DNA of 64,000 bases. Origin: an uncultured Pseudomonadota bacterium (GTDB lineage Bacteria; Pseudomonadota; Gammaproteobacteria; Burkholderiales; Rhodocyclaceae). Below the pieces are notes generated by a model. It had not been told where the DNA came from. It did no database searches and saw nothing but the letters and a program-made list of their open reading frames with translations. Where the stretch lies: the NCBI GenBank assembly GCA_903951825.1, contig CAJBDJ010000004.1, positions 31,571 to 95,570 on the forward strand. The letters are read 5' to 3'. Below are positions 18,986 through 27,758 of this stretch, one piece after another. Numbering within the stretch: the first letter of the stretch is position 1; every line of letters begins with the position of its first letter. Position numbers and translations under genes: made by a program.

Positions 18986-21019
18986 GTGTCGGAGACCATC
19001 TCCCGCAGCCAGGTAGGCACCATGATTTATATGGTGCCAAGTCATCCACTGGTCAGCGAGGGGGCTTGTGCAGAGCTTGCCCGCACCATTGATGAGTGCA
19101 TCAGTGAAGGGCGCCTGCACCTGATTCTTGACCTCGAACTGGTTTCGCTGATTGGCGGCGCGGCGATGGAAATCATGCTCGATGCCAATGCCCGTCTTAG
19201 TCACCTTGGCGGGTCGCTCAAATTTGTAAACCCGACTTCTCTGGTCAAGGATATCTTGATCGCCACCGGGCTCGGCGACCCGGCAAGCTTTGTCGGCAAC
19301 AGTTTTGGCGGACTGCACAGCATTGGCAGTCATTATGTGCAGCCATCCACGGTCAAACTAGGCGATATTCTCCTCGACATGGGGCTGGTCACGCAAAAGC
19401 AGCTTGATGAAATCATGCTCATTCAGGCGCGAACGCACAAACGGATGGGCGTCATTCTGGTTGAGAGCGGGATACTCTCGGAGGCCGATCGCCTGGCGGC
19501 ACTGGCTCGGCAGATGGGGATTCCTTACATTCCCTTGCGTATTGGCCTGTTCGAGAGCGTCGCCACGGCCTTGATGCCGAAGGAGTTGGCAAGGCGTCTC
19601 GAAGTTTTGCCGATGTTCAAGATACACAAGACCTTGACGCTGGCGACCAGCGACCCGCAGGCGATTCCTTTGCTTGATGAGGTGCAGGAAATGACCGGTT
19701 GCAAGTTGCAACTGGTGCTTGCCGGTCGGGAAGAAATTCTCAAATATCAGATCGAGGCGTACAGCGGTAATGAATTCATTCCGGAAATGGTCGAGAACAT
19801 GGCCACGGATATTGAACTCGTTACCCGCGAGCAAACCGATCACAGCAAAATTGACGAAATGGCCGGAGGCAGTCCGGTCATCAACTTTGTCAATGGATTA
19901 ATCCAGCGTGCCGTCCGCGACGGCGCCAGTGATATTCATATTGAAAGTGGACGCACCCGCTCCTATGTCCGTTTTCGCATTGACGGCATTCTTTACGAGG
20001 TCACCGCCTCGCGTTCCGATCTGCATCCGGCGATTGTCTCGCGGCTCAAGGTCATGGCCAATCTTGACATTGCCGAACGCCGTTTGCCGCAGGATGGACG
20101 GATGCAAGTGGTGACCCAGGGGCGCAGCATTGATCTGCGTTTCAGCTCACTGCCCGGTATTTACGGAGAAAAAGTCGTTCTTCGCGTGCTCGATAAAAAC
20201 CAGTCGATTCTTGACGTCGAGCGGCTCGGCATGAGTCCGGTCAACCTCGCGGTGCTCAAGAAATTGCTGGCGCGCAGCCATGGCCTGATCTTGGTAACCG
20301 GGCCGACAGGGAGTGGCAAGACGACGACGCTCTATGCTTCGGTCAATCATCTGAAGAGTGTCGAAAAAAACATCGTCACGATTGAGGATCCGGTCGAGTA
20401 CCAGATCGACATGATCAACCAGAATCAGGTCAACGAAGCGATTGGCCTGCCTTTCTCAAAAATGCTCAAACATGTCCTGCGGCAGGATCCAGACATCATC
20501 ATGGTCGGTGAAATCCGCGACCGCGACACGGCGGAAATCGCCGTCCAGGCGGCGCTGACCGGACACCTGGTGCTGTCGACGTTGCACACCAACAACGCCA
20601 TTGGCGCGCTGTCGCGCATGATGGATATGGGGGTCGAGCCTTACCTGCTGTCGTCGGCGCTGGCCGGAGTTGTGGCGCAGCGCCTAGTACGTGGCGTGTG
20701 CCCTGATTGCAAAACAAGTTATTTGCCCCCCCCGGAGTTGGTGGCTCGCTATCAGTGGCCCGAAAACGCCCGTTTGGCGCGCGGTCGCGGTTGTTCCACC
20801 TGCTATGACTCGGGTTATCGCGGACGTTTGGGCATTCACGAGATCATCGAGGCAAGCGAAGGGCTGCAACGCCTGATGGCCAAAAATCCCAGCAAAGATG
20901 AATTGCTCTCCTTTTCGCATTCGGCAGGCTACCCGACCTTGTTTGACGACGGTTTGCAGCATGTTCTCAAAGGTCAGACCACGTTGGAAGAAGTGGCTCG
21001 CGTCACCCAGGAAGAGTAA
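18986..21019 (+). CDS. Type IV pilus/type II secretion assembly ATPase with N-terminal STAS domain (MshE/GspE-like)
   Basis: 677-aa ATPase predicted to power pilin polymerisation. Residues about 10-110 look like a STAS domain (ILDLELVSLIGGAAMEIML); an MshEN-type domain follows (about 120-260, LGDILLDMGLVTQKQLDEI); then the GspE ATPase with Walker A GPTGSGKTTT near residue 438, the Asp box IVTIEDPVEY, Walker B VGEIRDRDTAE, the His box LSTLHTNNA and a Cys4 zinc motif (CPDC, CSTC). In STAS proteins of the SpoIIAA type a Ser is phosphorylated in a DSSG motif; here that position reads GGAA. The GTG at 18986 follows the HD-GYP stop; an ATG at 19022 with AGGTAGG upstream is a credible alternative. 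I do not know another STAS-GspE fusion. Confidence 0.87.
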   Translation: MSETISRSQVGTMIYMVPSHPLVSEGACAELARTIDECISEGRLHLILDLELVSLIGGAAMEIMLDANARLSHLGGSLKFVNPTSLVKDILIATGLGDPASFVGNSFGGLHSIGSHYVQPSTVKLGDILLDMGLVTQKQLDEIMLIQARTHKRMGVILVESGILSEADRLAALARQMGIPYIPLRIGLFESVATALMPKELARRLEVLPMFKIHKTLTLATSDPQAIPLLDEVQEMTGCKLQLVLAGREEILKYQIEAYSGNEFIPEMVENMATDIELVTREQTDHSKIDEMAGGSPVINFVNGLIQRAVRDGASDIHIESGRTRSYVRFRIDGILYEVTASRSDLHPAIVSRLKVMANLDIAERRLPQDGRMQVVTQGRSIDLRFSSLPGIYGEKVVLRVLDKNQSILDVERLGMSPVNLAVLKKLLARSHGLILVTGPTGSGKTTTLYASVNHLKSVEKNIVTIEDPVEYQIDMINQNQVNEAIGLPFSKMLKHVLRQDPDIIMVGEIRDRDTAEIAVQAALTGHLVLSTLHTNNAIGALSRMMDMGVEPYLLSSALAGVVAQRLVRGVCPDCKTSYLPPPELVARYQWPENARLARGRGCSTCYDSGYRGRLGIHEIIEASEGLQRLMAKNPSKDELLSFSHSAGYPTLFDDGLQHVLKGQTTLEEVARVTQEE

Positions 21020-21024
21020 TCGGT

Positions 21025-22140
21025 ATGGCAATTGAACTGAAACCCGCCGCATCGGCAGCACCAGGCCAGGCCAGGCAAAAACGGCCAATCCGTTTCGGTG
21101 CGCCACGGATTGGTCTGGAAGACCGAATGATCTTCACCGAACGCCTGTCGCTGTTGCTGCAGACTGGGGTCAGCTTGCTCGAAGCCCTCGTCGTCATGCA
21201 ACAACAAACCGACCAACAGGCGCTGGCTGACGTCATTGGTTCGCTGGCCGAATCGATCAAGGAGGGCAAGAACTTTTCCACGGCGCTCGCCGGTCACCCC
21301 AAAATGTTTTCGGCGCCCTACGTGAGCCTCGTTGGCGCCGCCGAGGCGGGGGGGTTTTTGCCCGAAGTGCTCGATCAACTGCTGCGCATGGACGAAAAGT
21401 CGCTCCAGCTCCGGAGCAACATGGTTTCGACGCTTTCTTATCCTGCCTTTCTGATTGTTTTTTCGATTCTGGTCGTTGTTTTTGTCCTTGTTGTGATTTT
21501 CCCCAAATTCGAAGACCTTTTTTCGTCAATTCGCAATCAGTTGCCACCGACGACCATCATTCTGATGGCAGCCTCCACTCTCATTCGCGGTCATTGGCCG
21601 ATCCTCCTCGGGGGGCTGGTGCTGGCAGTCTGGACGCTGTCGCTGTGGCTAAAAAGCACGGTCGGTCGTGTCGTGCTTGACCGAGTGATGATCTCAACGC
21701 CGGTGCTCGGCGATCTTTATATCAAGACCAGCCTCGTACGTATGCTCGGCGTGCTCGGCTTGTCACTCAGCAATGGCGTGCCGGTCACGGTGGCGCTGAA
21801 GGCGTGCCAGGGAGTCGTCGAAAATTCATTGTTTTCGGGGTTTATCGATAGCGTACGAACCCATGTCAACGAAGGGCGCGGTATTGCCGCGGGGTTTCAG
21901 AACACACCTTTCATCCCCCCGATGGTCAGGCAAATGATCTCGACCGGTGAACAAACCGGCAAACTTGGCTTTGTCATGTCCCGCATAGCCGAGTTTTACG
22001 AGCGAGACATCAACAAGCGAATCATCGTCATCTCCAAAGCCATCGAGCCGATCATGCTGCTGGTCATGGGGGTGGTGGTCGGCGTTATTGTCGCCTCGCT
22101 GATATTGCCAATCTTCAAGCTGTCGCGCGCCGTGGGATAA
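21025..22140 (+). CDS. Inner-membrane platform protein (GspF/PilC/MshG family)
   Basis: 371-aa polytopic protein that forms the rotating base of the assembly machine. Two GspF repeats are visible: the first begins FTERLSLLLQTGVSLLEAL and the second LVRMLGVLGLSLSNGVPVT, each followed by membrane segments; the C-terminal helix is IMLLVMGVVVGVIVASLILP. The gene begins 5 nt after the ATPase stop. A G7 tract at 21348-21354 lies in the coding sequence. Assignment to pilus rather than secretion use depends on the pilin set. Confidence 0.9.
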   Translation: MAIELKPAASAAPGQARQKRPIRFGAPRIGLEDRMIFTERLSLLLQTGVSLLEALVVMQQQTDQQALADVIGSLAESIKEGKNFSTALAGHPKMFSAPYVSLVGAAEAGGFLPEVLDQLLRMDEKSLQLRSNMVSTLSYPAFLIVFSILVVVFVLVVIFPKFEDLFSSIRNQLPPTTIILMAASTLIRGHWPILLGGLVLAVWTLSLWLKSTVGRVVLDRVMISTPVLGDLYIKTSLVRMLGVLGLSLSNGVPVTVALKACQGVVENSLFSGFIDSVRTHVNEGRGIAAGFQNTPFIPPMVRQMISTGEQTGKLGFVMSRIAEFYERDINKRIIVISKAIEPIMLLVMGVVVGVIVASLILPIFKLSRAVG

Positions 22141-22167
22141 TTCCATGCGTCGGCAGGGATTGTTCAC

Positions 22168-22195
22168 TTGCTGCAGACGACTAATTATAGATAAT
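22168..22195 (+). promoter_or_regulatory. Possible sigma-70 promoter before the major pilin gene
   Basis: TTGCTG (22168-22173), a 16-nt spacer and GATAAT (22190-22195) lie in the only sizeable gap between platform and pilin genes, within AT-rich sequence. Transcription from here would start near 22202 and leave a short leader before the ATG at 22224. This would allow higher expression of the pilin than of the machine genes. Prediction by eye only. Confidence 0.4.
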
Positions 22196-22223
22196 AAGAA
22201 GTATGTTAAATGAGGGCTTCACG

Positions 22224-22805
22224 ATGCGTTCGATTAGTCATTCAGTAGGCAACACCTTGCAGCGCGGATTCACTCTCGTCGAACTGCTGATTGTCGTCAT
22301 CATCCTGGCAATTCTTGCCGCCATCGTCATTCCGCAGTTTTCCGGTGCCACCATCGATGCCCAGGAGTCTGCGCTGGACAGCAACCTCAGCACGATGCGC
22401 TCGGCCATCGAACTGTACCGGATTCAGCATGGTTCAAAGTATCCGGGGGCGATGACTTCAGTCGGCATTTCAACTTGCGGATCTGGTACAGCATCAACTG
22501 CCTCGAACGCAGAGGGGTATCTGAGGGATCAGTTATCGCAATACAGTGATGTCTCGGGTAAAACCTGTAGTGGCCCCGGTACTGTCACACCACTTGGTCC
22601 TTATTTGCGCAAAGGTATTCCCGCCGAGCCGATTTCCGGGAGTTCAGCGATAATGGTTCTAAGTACCGGTGCTCCGCTCACGGCTACCGGCAAGGTATCT
22701 GATAAGACAAGTGTTGGTGGTTGGAAGTACGACATCCTGAGTGGGCAAATCATTGCGAACAACTCGGATAATGACAGCAAGGGTGTTCCCTACTCTTCAC
22801 GCTGA
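22224..22805 (+). CDS. Major type IV pilin/pseudopilin (GspG/MshA-like)
   Basis: 193-aa prepilin with the processing site QRG|FTLVELLIVVIILAIL, including Glu at +5 of the mature protein and a hydrophobic assembly helix. The C-terminal globular part has two Cys about 36 residues apart (STCGSG, KTCSGPG) that could close a loop. Its position as first pilin after the platform gene and behind a possible private promoter suggests it is the main subunit. The start at 22224 has TGAGGG upstream; an ATG at 22203 in the same frame would add seven residues. Cleavage needs a prepilin peptidase, which is not in this window. Confidence 0.87.
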   Translation: MRSISHSVGNTLQRGFTLVELLIVVIILAILAAIVIPQFSGATIDAQESALDSNLSTMRSAIELYRIQHGSKYPGAMTSVGISTCGSGTASTASNAEGYLRDQLSQYSDVSGKTCSGPGTVTPLGPYLRKGIPAEPISGSSAIMVLSTGAPLTATGKVSDKTSVGGWKYDILSGQIIANNSDNDSKGVPYSSR

Positions 22806-23398
22806 TGTTAACGCTCATCCGGGCGCTGGGAGACAAACGCCCGTTTCGTCGAACACGTGGCGGATTTACCTTGGCCGAGATGCTGATTGTCGTGGCTATT
22901 ATTTCGGTATTGATGGCAACGGCGATTCCGCTGTTGTCCACCAGCGAGCCGCAAAAGCTGGAGGTGGCCGCCGAAGCAGTAACGAGCCTCATGCGGTTGG
23001 CGATTTCAGAAGCGCAGCGCACGGGCAGTTATGTACTTGTTGATGGGCGCACCAAACCCGGCAAGCTCAGTTTTTACTACTCAAATGTGAATGCGCAGAT
23101 GCCAAATGCGTCCGGCACCAGCCCGCTCATCGATCCGCTTACCAAGCGTCCGGCTGTCATCGATTTTGAACTGAGCTCCTTGTCGAGCGGTGTGCTGCTA
23201 AAGCCCTTGTTCAATGGTGCCGGCCAGACGCGTGGGCAACTGCTGATCGCGCCTGGTGCCACCCAGTTTTTTGTCTTTGATGGCGAGGGCGCCAATAGGG
23301 GCAAACTGGAGGCAAATAGCCGGGTTGTTTTGGAACTCGGCCAGCACTCTAAAGATGTTCTCATCGACCAGAACAGCGGTTTGATCACTCGCCCCTGA
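22805..23398 (+). CDS. Minor pseudopilin (GspH/FimT-like)
   Basis: 197-aa prepilin-like protein: RRTRGG|FTLAEMLIVVAIISVLM with Glu at +5, followed by a globular domain with the length and position of GspH/FimT subunits. The start overlaps the stop of the major pilin gene (TGATG), and its own stop overlaps the next start the same way, so the pilin genes are translationally coupled. The precise family call rests on gene order and size. Confidence 0.78.
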   Translation: MLTLIRALGDKRPFRRTRGGFTLAEMLIVVAIISVLMATAIPLLSTSEPQKLEVAAEAVTSLMRLAISEAQRTGSYVLVDGRTKPGKLSFYYSNVNAQMPNASGTSPLIDPLTKRPAVIDFELSSLSSGVLLKPLFNGAGQTRGQLLIAPGATQFFVFDGEGANRGKLEANSRVVLELGQHSKDVLIDQNSGLITRP

Positions 23399-23832
23399 TG
23401 TGGAACAAGAGCACTCTGGTTTTTTGGCACCGCTGGCGCGGTTTTGCTCACATTGAAGTTCTTGTCGCCGTCGTGCTCCTGGGGGTTTTGCTGGCGCCTG
23501 CGATGGATGCCTTGAGCAATGCGATTCGCGGAAGTTCGGCGCCACTGGCAAAGCGCCAGCTCGATCTGCGCAACAAGATGGAGGAGGTGCTACGGCAGCC
23601 ATTCAATTCGCTCTACACCCATGTCTCTCAGGCTGGAAACAACACCAGTATTAACGAGAAATATTCCGACCCCCCCGAAGCACTTGATCGTCGCGTCGTT
23701 GTTATGTATCGATGCAAAGCCGAGACAGGTAACTGGACACCTACCGACACTGGATTGCTATTGATCAGCGTTTATTATCAGGCAGATGGCTCTGCGACAG
23801 CCCTGACCACTCTGGCAGGAAAATGGTGGTGA
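23398..23832 (+). CDS. Minor pseudopilin (GspI/PilV-like)
   Basis: 144-aa prepilin-like protein with WRG|FAHIEVLVAVVLLGVLLA; Glu is at +5, although the residues between the cleavage site and Glu (FAHI) are less usual than FTLL. The globular part is short, as in GspI. It overlaps its neighbours at both ends (TGATG at the start, 10 nt at the end). A C7 tract lies at 23670-23676. Its role would be in the tip or priming complex, by analogy with GspI. Confidence 0.72.
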   Translation: MWNKSTLVFWHRWRGFAHIEVLVAVVLLGVLLAPAMDALSNAIRGSSAPLAKRQLDLRNKMEEVLRQPFNSLYTHVSQAGNNTSINEKYSDPPEALDRRVVVMYRCKAETGNWTPTDTGLLLISVYYQADGSATALTTLAGKWW

Positions 23833-24389
23833 GCCCCGTCGAGCGCCGACAAGTCGGCTTGGGTCTGGTGGAAATGATGCTGGCTACGGTCGTCGGCGCC
23901 ATCGTTTTGTTGTCTCTGGGAAGCGTGACAGGACTGGCCATGAATACTTCGGCCACTGTGCATTCCAGCAATGAATTGATGTACCAGGGGCGCTTTGCTA
24001 TTGAACGAATGGCTGCTCGGGCGCGATCCCTTGCGCCCCGAGAGCTGCTTGGCTCCCTTCCCACCAACAGTACGGGAAACTGGCTTGCACCCAGCCCTTG
24101 CAGCGGTAGCGCCTGCACCATGTATTGCCTCAGAGTGGGTGCCAAACAATTGATTGAAACCGTGACGAGTGACACGGCGTGCCTTGGCGTCACCGGCTTC
24201 ACCGTGATCGCTCAAAATGTCACCGCTTTTGCGGCACGCGTTCCTGTCTGGAGGAGTCTGCCGGATACGCCGGAGATGAAGATGGGTGCGTTGGACAGAC
24301 AAGCTATTGTCCTGACGCTGACTTTGAAAGATGGCGAGGTGTCACAGACGATGACGGCACAAGTGCGTCTCGGGGGCGGAACGCAATGA
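23823..24389 (+). CDS. Minor pseudopilin (GspJ/PilW-like)
   Basis: 188-aa prepilin-like protein: RRQVG|LGLVEMMLATVVGAIVLLSL with Glu at +5. Leu rather than Phe follows the cleavage site, as in some PilW proteins. Four cysteines occur in the globular domain (SPCSGSACTMYC and DTACLG), so internal disulfides are likely. It overlaps the GspI-like gene by 10 nt and the following gene by 4 nt (ATGA). In type II systems the homologous J subunit joins I and K in the tip complex. Confidence 0.75.
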   Translation: MVVSPVERRQVGLGLVEMMLATVVGAIVLLSLGSVTGLAMNTSATVHSSNELMYQGRFAIERMAARARSLAPRELLGSLPTNSTGNWLAPSPCSGSACTMYCLRVGAKQLIETVTSDTACLGVTGFTVIAQNVTAFAARVPVWRSLPDTPEMKMGALDRQAIVLTLTLKDGEVSQTMTAQVRLGGGTQ

Positions 24390-25318
24390 TCCGTCAGCGA
24401 GGGTTTGTGCTGTTGCCGGTGGTTTTGGCGATGACCCTGGTGGCGATGATTGCCTACTCGCTAAATTACGAAAATGGCCGGAACGCGGCCTATCATTCAA
24501 GCCAGGCTGACATCGACCGTGCGCGTTACGCCGCCGAAGCCGGCCTGCAGGCCGCTAATAATCGCATTCAGTTGATGAATTGTGGCGCCTACCCGAGCCA
24601 AGCCTCTCCCGTTTCCAACAGCAATTTTGCAGGTGCCGCTTATTCAGCCTACGCGACGCCCATTGGGATGAATACGTTTACTTTAGATTCAACGGGCACT
24701 TACAACGGCAGCAGCGTCACCTTGAGACGTACGCCTGTCTATGCCTACCAGCAAGTCGCTAAAGTCTATTCCATGCAACCCGATGCGGTTACGGGAATTG
24801 ACACCTACATTGCAAAAAATAGCATCGCCAATTTCGGGGGGGCGCCGACGATGTACGTCATTTCTAGCAATATCATGCTGCTCAAATTCGATTTATCGAT
24901 ATTTCCCCCGGGCAGTATTCCCAAGTGGGCGACTTTGTCCTTGACAAATTCTGGGTTTTTTTTTAAAGCCACGCTTTTCCGGCTGCAATCAAGCTGGCTG
25001 GAGGCGGGTGCGAACTGGTCTAAGTCTGATGGCATAAATGCTTGGATTAGCCCTGGTGGGGATTACCATTCAGATCCTGTCGTTCTCGACATGCCGAGTT
25101 GGAGTGTGTTTACACCGATTTCGTATACAAATATCGACATCACCGAACTCGCATTCGCCTGGATGAATGGACGTTATCCAAATAGCGGGATACGCATTGC
25201 CGCAACACCAACTTTGTTTACTAATGGATATCTCATGTTGAGTGACAATGCCACGTCAGCTGCACGCCCCAAACTTGAGGTCGGCTACTGGCTACCCTGC
25301 GGAGCCGTACCGCCTTGA
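24386..25318 (+). CDS. GspK/PilX-like tip pseudopilin with C-terminal DNRLRE (CBM96-like) domain
   Basis: 310-aa protein. The N-terminus MIRQRG|FVLLPVVLAMTLVAMIAY has a prepilin site, but +5 is Pro, not Glu; lack of Glu5 is the hallmark of GspK, the tip subunit. After a PilX-like helix (RYAAEAGLQAANNRIQ) comes, at about 138-301, a DNRLRE-type domain: DTYIAKNSIANFGG, LLKFDLSIFPPGS, SWLEAGANWSKSDG, NIDITELAFAWM, NSGIRIA and RPKLEVGY. Some domains of this class bind polysaccharide (CBM96). The gene overlaps the J-like gene by 4 nt. T9 (24956-24964) and G7 (24836-24842) tracts lie in the domain. Displaying it at the tip is my inference. Confidence 0.78.
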   Translation: MIRQRGFVLLPVVLAMTLVAMIAYSLNYENGRNAAYHSSQADIDRARYAAEAGLQAANNRIQLMNCGAYPSQASPVSNSNFAGAAYSAYATPIGMNTFTLDSTGTYNGSSVTLRRTPVYAYQQVAKVYSMQPDAVTGIDTYIAKNSIANFGGAPTMYVISSNIMLLKFDLSIFPPGSIPKWATLSLTNSGFFFKATLFRLQSSWLEAGANWSKSDGINAWISPGGDYHSDPVVLDMPSWSVFTPISYTNIDITELAFAWMNGRYPNSGIRIAATPTLFTNGYLMLSDNATSAARPKLEVGYWLPCGAVPP

Positions 25319-25417
25319 CATTCGCGCAAACCCGGCCGGAAATTGGTGTGCTGATCGTTACTCGGGGGCGCTTAGGCCTTATCATGACGTATACAACTTT
25401 GAGCCCTGACACAGCCA

Positions 25418-26554
25418 ATGAGTTTTTCGTTTTCTGACCTGCTCAAGCCTTATCGAAACTTGGTGACGCGGCTCACCAAGATGCCCCGTATCGGGCTTTA
25501 TGTCGGGCACGAAGCGGTCAATCTTGTGCAAATGGAAGAGGCCGGTCAATCATTGCGCATTCGGGCGATTGCTGCGTTGCCTTTCCCCGATGCCCGTGAG
25601 GCCGTGCTCCATGACACTAAGGGATTCAAGGCTCTGCTCGAACGGGCTCGCAGTATCCAGCCGTTTTCCGGCAAGCATGTGGTTTCGAGTCTGTCCAGTA
25701 GCGAAGTCAAGACCAGTATGGTGATTTTCAAGCGCCAGAAGGGGCTCAGTGATGAGCAGGCGCTGGTTGCCGAATTACGCGAGCGGATGCAGGGTGATCT
25801 GGGTGAGTCAGTGGTGGACTTTATGGCACTGCGGCACCTTGATCCCGATGTTGAGGTGGGCGAGGCGCTGGTGGCAATTGCGCCACGCAAAAACGTTTTG
25901 GCCTATCTTGATGCCCTCTCCGCGGCCGGGCTTCATGTGGACGCACTTGATGTCGGTCCCAATGCGCTGTCGCGCCTGGTTCGCCATTCAGGTGCGCTGA
26001 AGTGGCGAGAGTTTCCCAAGTTGCCGAATGCTTTGTTGATCAACGTCGGTCTGCACTCGACCTTCTTGAGCATTATCTGGGGACGCCGCCTGATTCTTGA
26101 CCGGCCGGTGGATTTTTCCGAGAAGCGCCTGCTGGAGCGCTTGGTAAAAGTGCTCGGTATGTCCGACGCGCTCGCCCTGAGTCTCTTGCGAAGCATGGAA
26201 GAACCGGGCGAGTCAGCCGAGGACGCGAGAAAAACCGTCATTGAGGTCTTGCGTCCGGAGATGTCGGCGCTGCAGCAGGAAATCAATCGCACGCTGGTTT
26301 ATATGGCCTCGAAAACACGCGGAAAATCAGTTGACATCATTTTTCTTTCTGGCTGTGTCGCGCGCTATCCCGGCCTCCTCAGTGGCTTCCAGCAATCTTT
26401 GCAAGTCCCCGTCTGCGTTCTTAATCCGCTGACACTTTTTGCTTCCGGACCCCAGGCGGCAACGTTCGACACCTCATTGGGTCTGCGTCCCGGCATTGTT
26501 CTGGCCAGCGGGCTGGCTTTGCACAACATCGAAGAGCCCGATACATGGACCTGA
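25418..26554 (+). CDS. PilM/MshI-like cytoplasmic assembly protein
   Basis: 378-aa actin-like-fold protein of the PilM type, which docks on the inner face of the membrane and contacts PilN and the ATPase. Visible elements are IGLYVGHEAVNLVQMEE near the N-terminus, VDALDVGPNALSRL, the mid-protein LLINVGLHSTFLSI and the C-terminal IFLSGCVARYPGL, an arrangement typical of PilM. It begins 99 nt after the tip pilin gene, starting the second half of the cluster, and overlaps the PilN-like gene by 10 nt. Confidence 0.8.
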   Translation: MSFSFSDLLKPYRNLVTRLTKMPRIGLYVGHEAVNLVQMEEAGQSLRIRAIAALPFPDAREAVLHDTKGFKALLERARSIQPFSGKHVVSSLSSSEVKTSMVIFKRQKGLSDEQALVAELRERMQGDLGESVVDFMALRHLDPDVEVGEALVAIAPRKNVLAYLDALSAAGLHVDALDVGPNALSRLVRHSGALKWREFPKLPNALLINVGLHSTFLSIIWGRRLILDRPVDFSEKRLLERLVKVLGMSDALALSLLRSMEEPGESAEDARKTVIEVLRPEMSALQQEINRTLVYMASKTRGKSVDIIFLSGCVARYPGLLSGFQQSLQVPVCVLNPLTLFASGPQAATFDTSLGLRPGIVLASGLALHNIEEPDTWT

Positions 26555-27180
26555 TCCCGGCAGATTTCAGGCGCCTGCGTCGAGTCAGGTCTTATTTGCG
26601 TGCCACATTGTTTGCGCTTGGCCTGCTGCTCATCATTTTTCTGCTCGGCTGGCTCGGCTTGCAAACTCTGGTGAGCCGCGAACAGCAGCAAATTTCTCGT
26701 TTGCAACAGGACGATGGACGGTTTCAGCGGGATCAGTCCAGCCTTGCTGAGCTCCGTCAGAAGCGACAGCAGATCGAAGAACAGCTGAATACTCTGGCCG
26801 GGTTGCGCGGCGGTGACCAGGTGGCAAAGTTGCTGCGCGCCATTGACGCTGCTCACACAACCGGAATCTGGCTCGACAACATGCAAATGCACCGCGCGAC
26901 CGATAGCCTTGTCAAACCCGAATCCCCGTCTGCTAACACGTTGGGCGGACTGCTCGGAAAAATACAGGGCGTCGGCAATGCGCCTGGCAGTGGCGTCAAT
27001 ATCGTCGGACATGCGCTTGACCACACGCATCTTGCCGAATTTATGAAAAAGCTGAGTGATCAGCCTGGCATGGCTCGACTGTATTTGATTGAGACCAGGC
27101 CGCGTGGCGCTGCCGATATCGACGTGATCGATTTCACCTTGTTCATGCAACTGGAGACCTTGAAAAGCGCCCGCCAATGA
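26545..27180 (+). CDS. PilN/MshI2-like inner-membrane assembly protein
   Basis: 211-aa protein with a short cytoplasmic N-terminus, MDLIPADFRRLRR, resembling the INLLP-type PilM-binding segment of PilN. One membrane helix follows (about 20-38, LFALGLLLIIFLLGWLGL), then a periplasmic coiled coil (about 45-90, rich in Gln/Glu/Arg) and a ferredoxin-like domain. It overlaps the PilM-like gene by 10 nt and the PilO-like gene by 4 nt. Confidence 0.78.
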   Translation: MDLIPADFRRLRRVRSYLRATLFALGLLLIIFLLGWLGLQTLVSREQQQISRLQQDDGRFQRDQSSLAELRQKRQQIEEQLNTLAGLRGGDQVAKLLRAIDAAHTTGIWLDNMQMHRATDSLVKPESPSANTLGGLLGKIQGVGNAPGSGVNIVGHALDHTHLAEFMKKLSDQPGMARLYLIETRPRGAADIDVIDFTLFMQLETLKSARQ

Positions 27181-27758
27181 TGAGCCGTCTCACCCAACTC
27201 CTGCTCAGGGTCGATGTACGCCTGGTGCCCCTCATAGCGCTCTCTCTCGTTCTTTTTCTGGCGCTTGAGGGGTGGTTGCTGGTGTTGCGCAAGCCGTTTG
27301 CGGAATACCGGCAATTGAAACTGCAACGTGATTCACTGGAGGTGGGAATCGGTGCGCGAGCAACGCCTTCAGTCGAACTCGAGCAATTGGTCGGCGACTT
27401 GAAGGTGGCGTCGGAACGCCTGAATGGCCAATTTGCCTTGGCATCCGCCGGTGATCGAGTGGTTTCGTCGTTGATGGAAACACTCGATCACTCGGCGCGC
27501 AAGCACGGATTGAAATTGTCTTCGATCAAACCGCTGGAGTCGCGAGTCGTCTCGGGATTTGAGGAAATTCCCTTCGATGTCAGTGCCAGCGGAGCTTATC
27601 TGCCACTTTGCGAGTGGCTGCTGAGCCTCGGAGATTCGCTGGGTGGCAATATTTCAATCAGCGATTTTGAAATACGCGCGCAGGAGGCAAGTGGCAAAGT
27701 CGAGCTTTCCTTGAAATTGGCGCTGTATCTTCCATCGTCGGGGCGGGTTGCACCGTGA
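27177..27758 (+). CDS. PilO/MshJ/GspM-like inner-membrane assembly protein
   Basis: 193-aa protein with one N-terminal membrane helix (VPLIALSLVLFLALEGWLLVL), a coiled coil (about 40-85) and a periplasmic domain, the architecture of PilO/MshJ. It would pair with the PilN-like protein to link the platform to the secretin. The ATG overlaps the preceding stop by 4 nt and its stop overlaps the next start by 4 nt. Confidence 0.75.
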   Translation: MMSRLTQLLLRVDVRLVPLIALSLVLFLALEGWLLVLRKPFAEYRQLKLQRDSLEVGIGARATPSVELEQLVGDLKVASERLNGQFALASAGDRVVSSLMETLDHSARKHGLKLSSIKPLESRVVSGFEEIPFDVSASGAYLPLCEWLLSLGDSLGGNISISDFEIRAQEASGKVELSLKLALYLPSSGRVAP

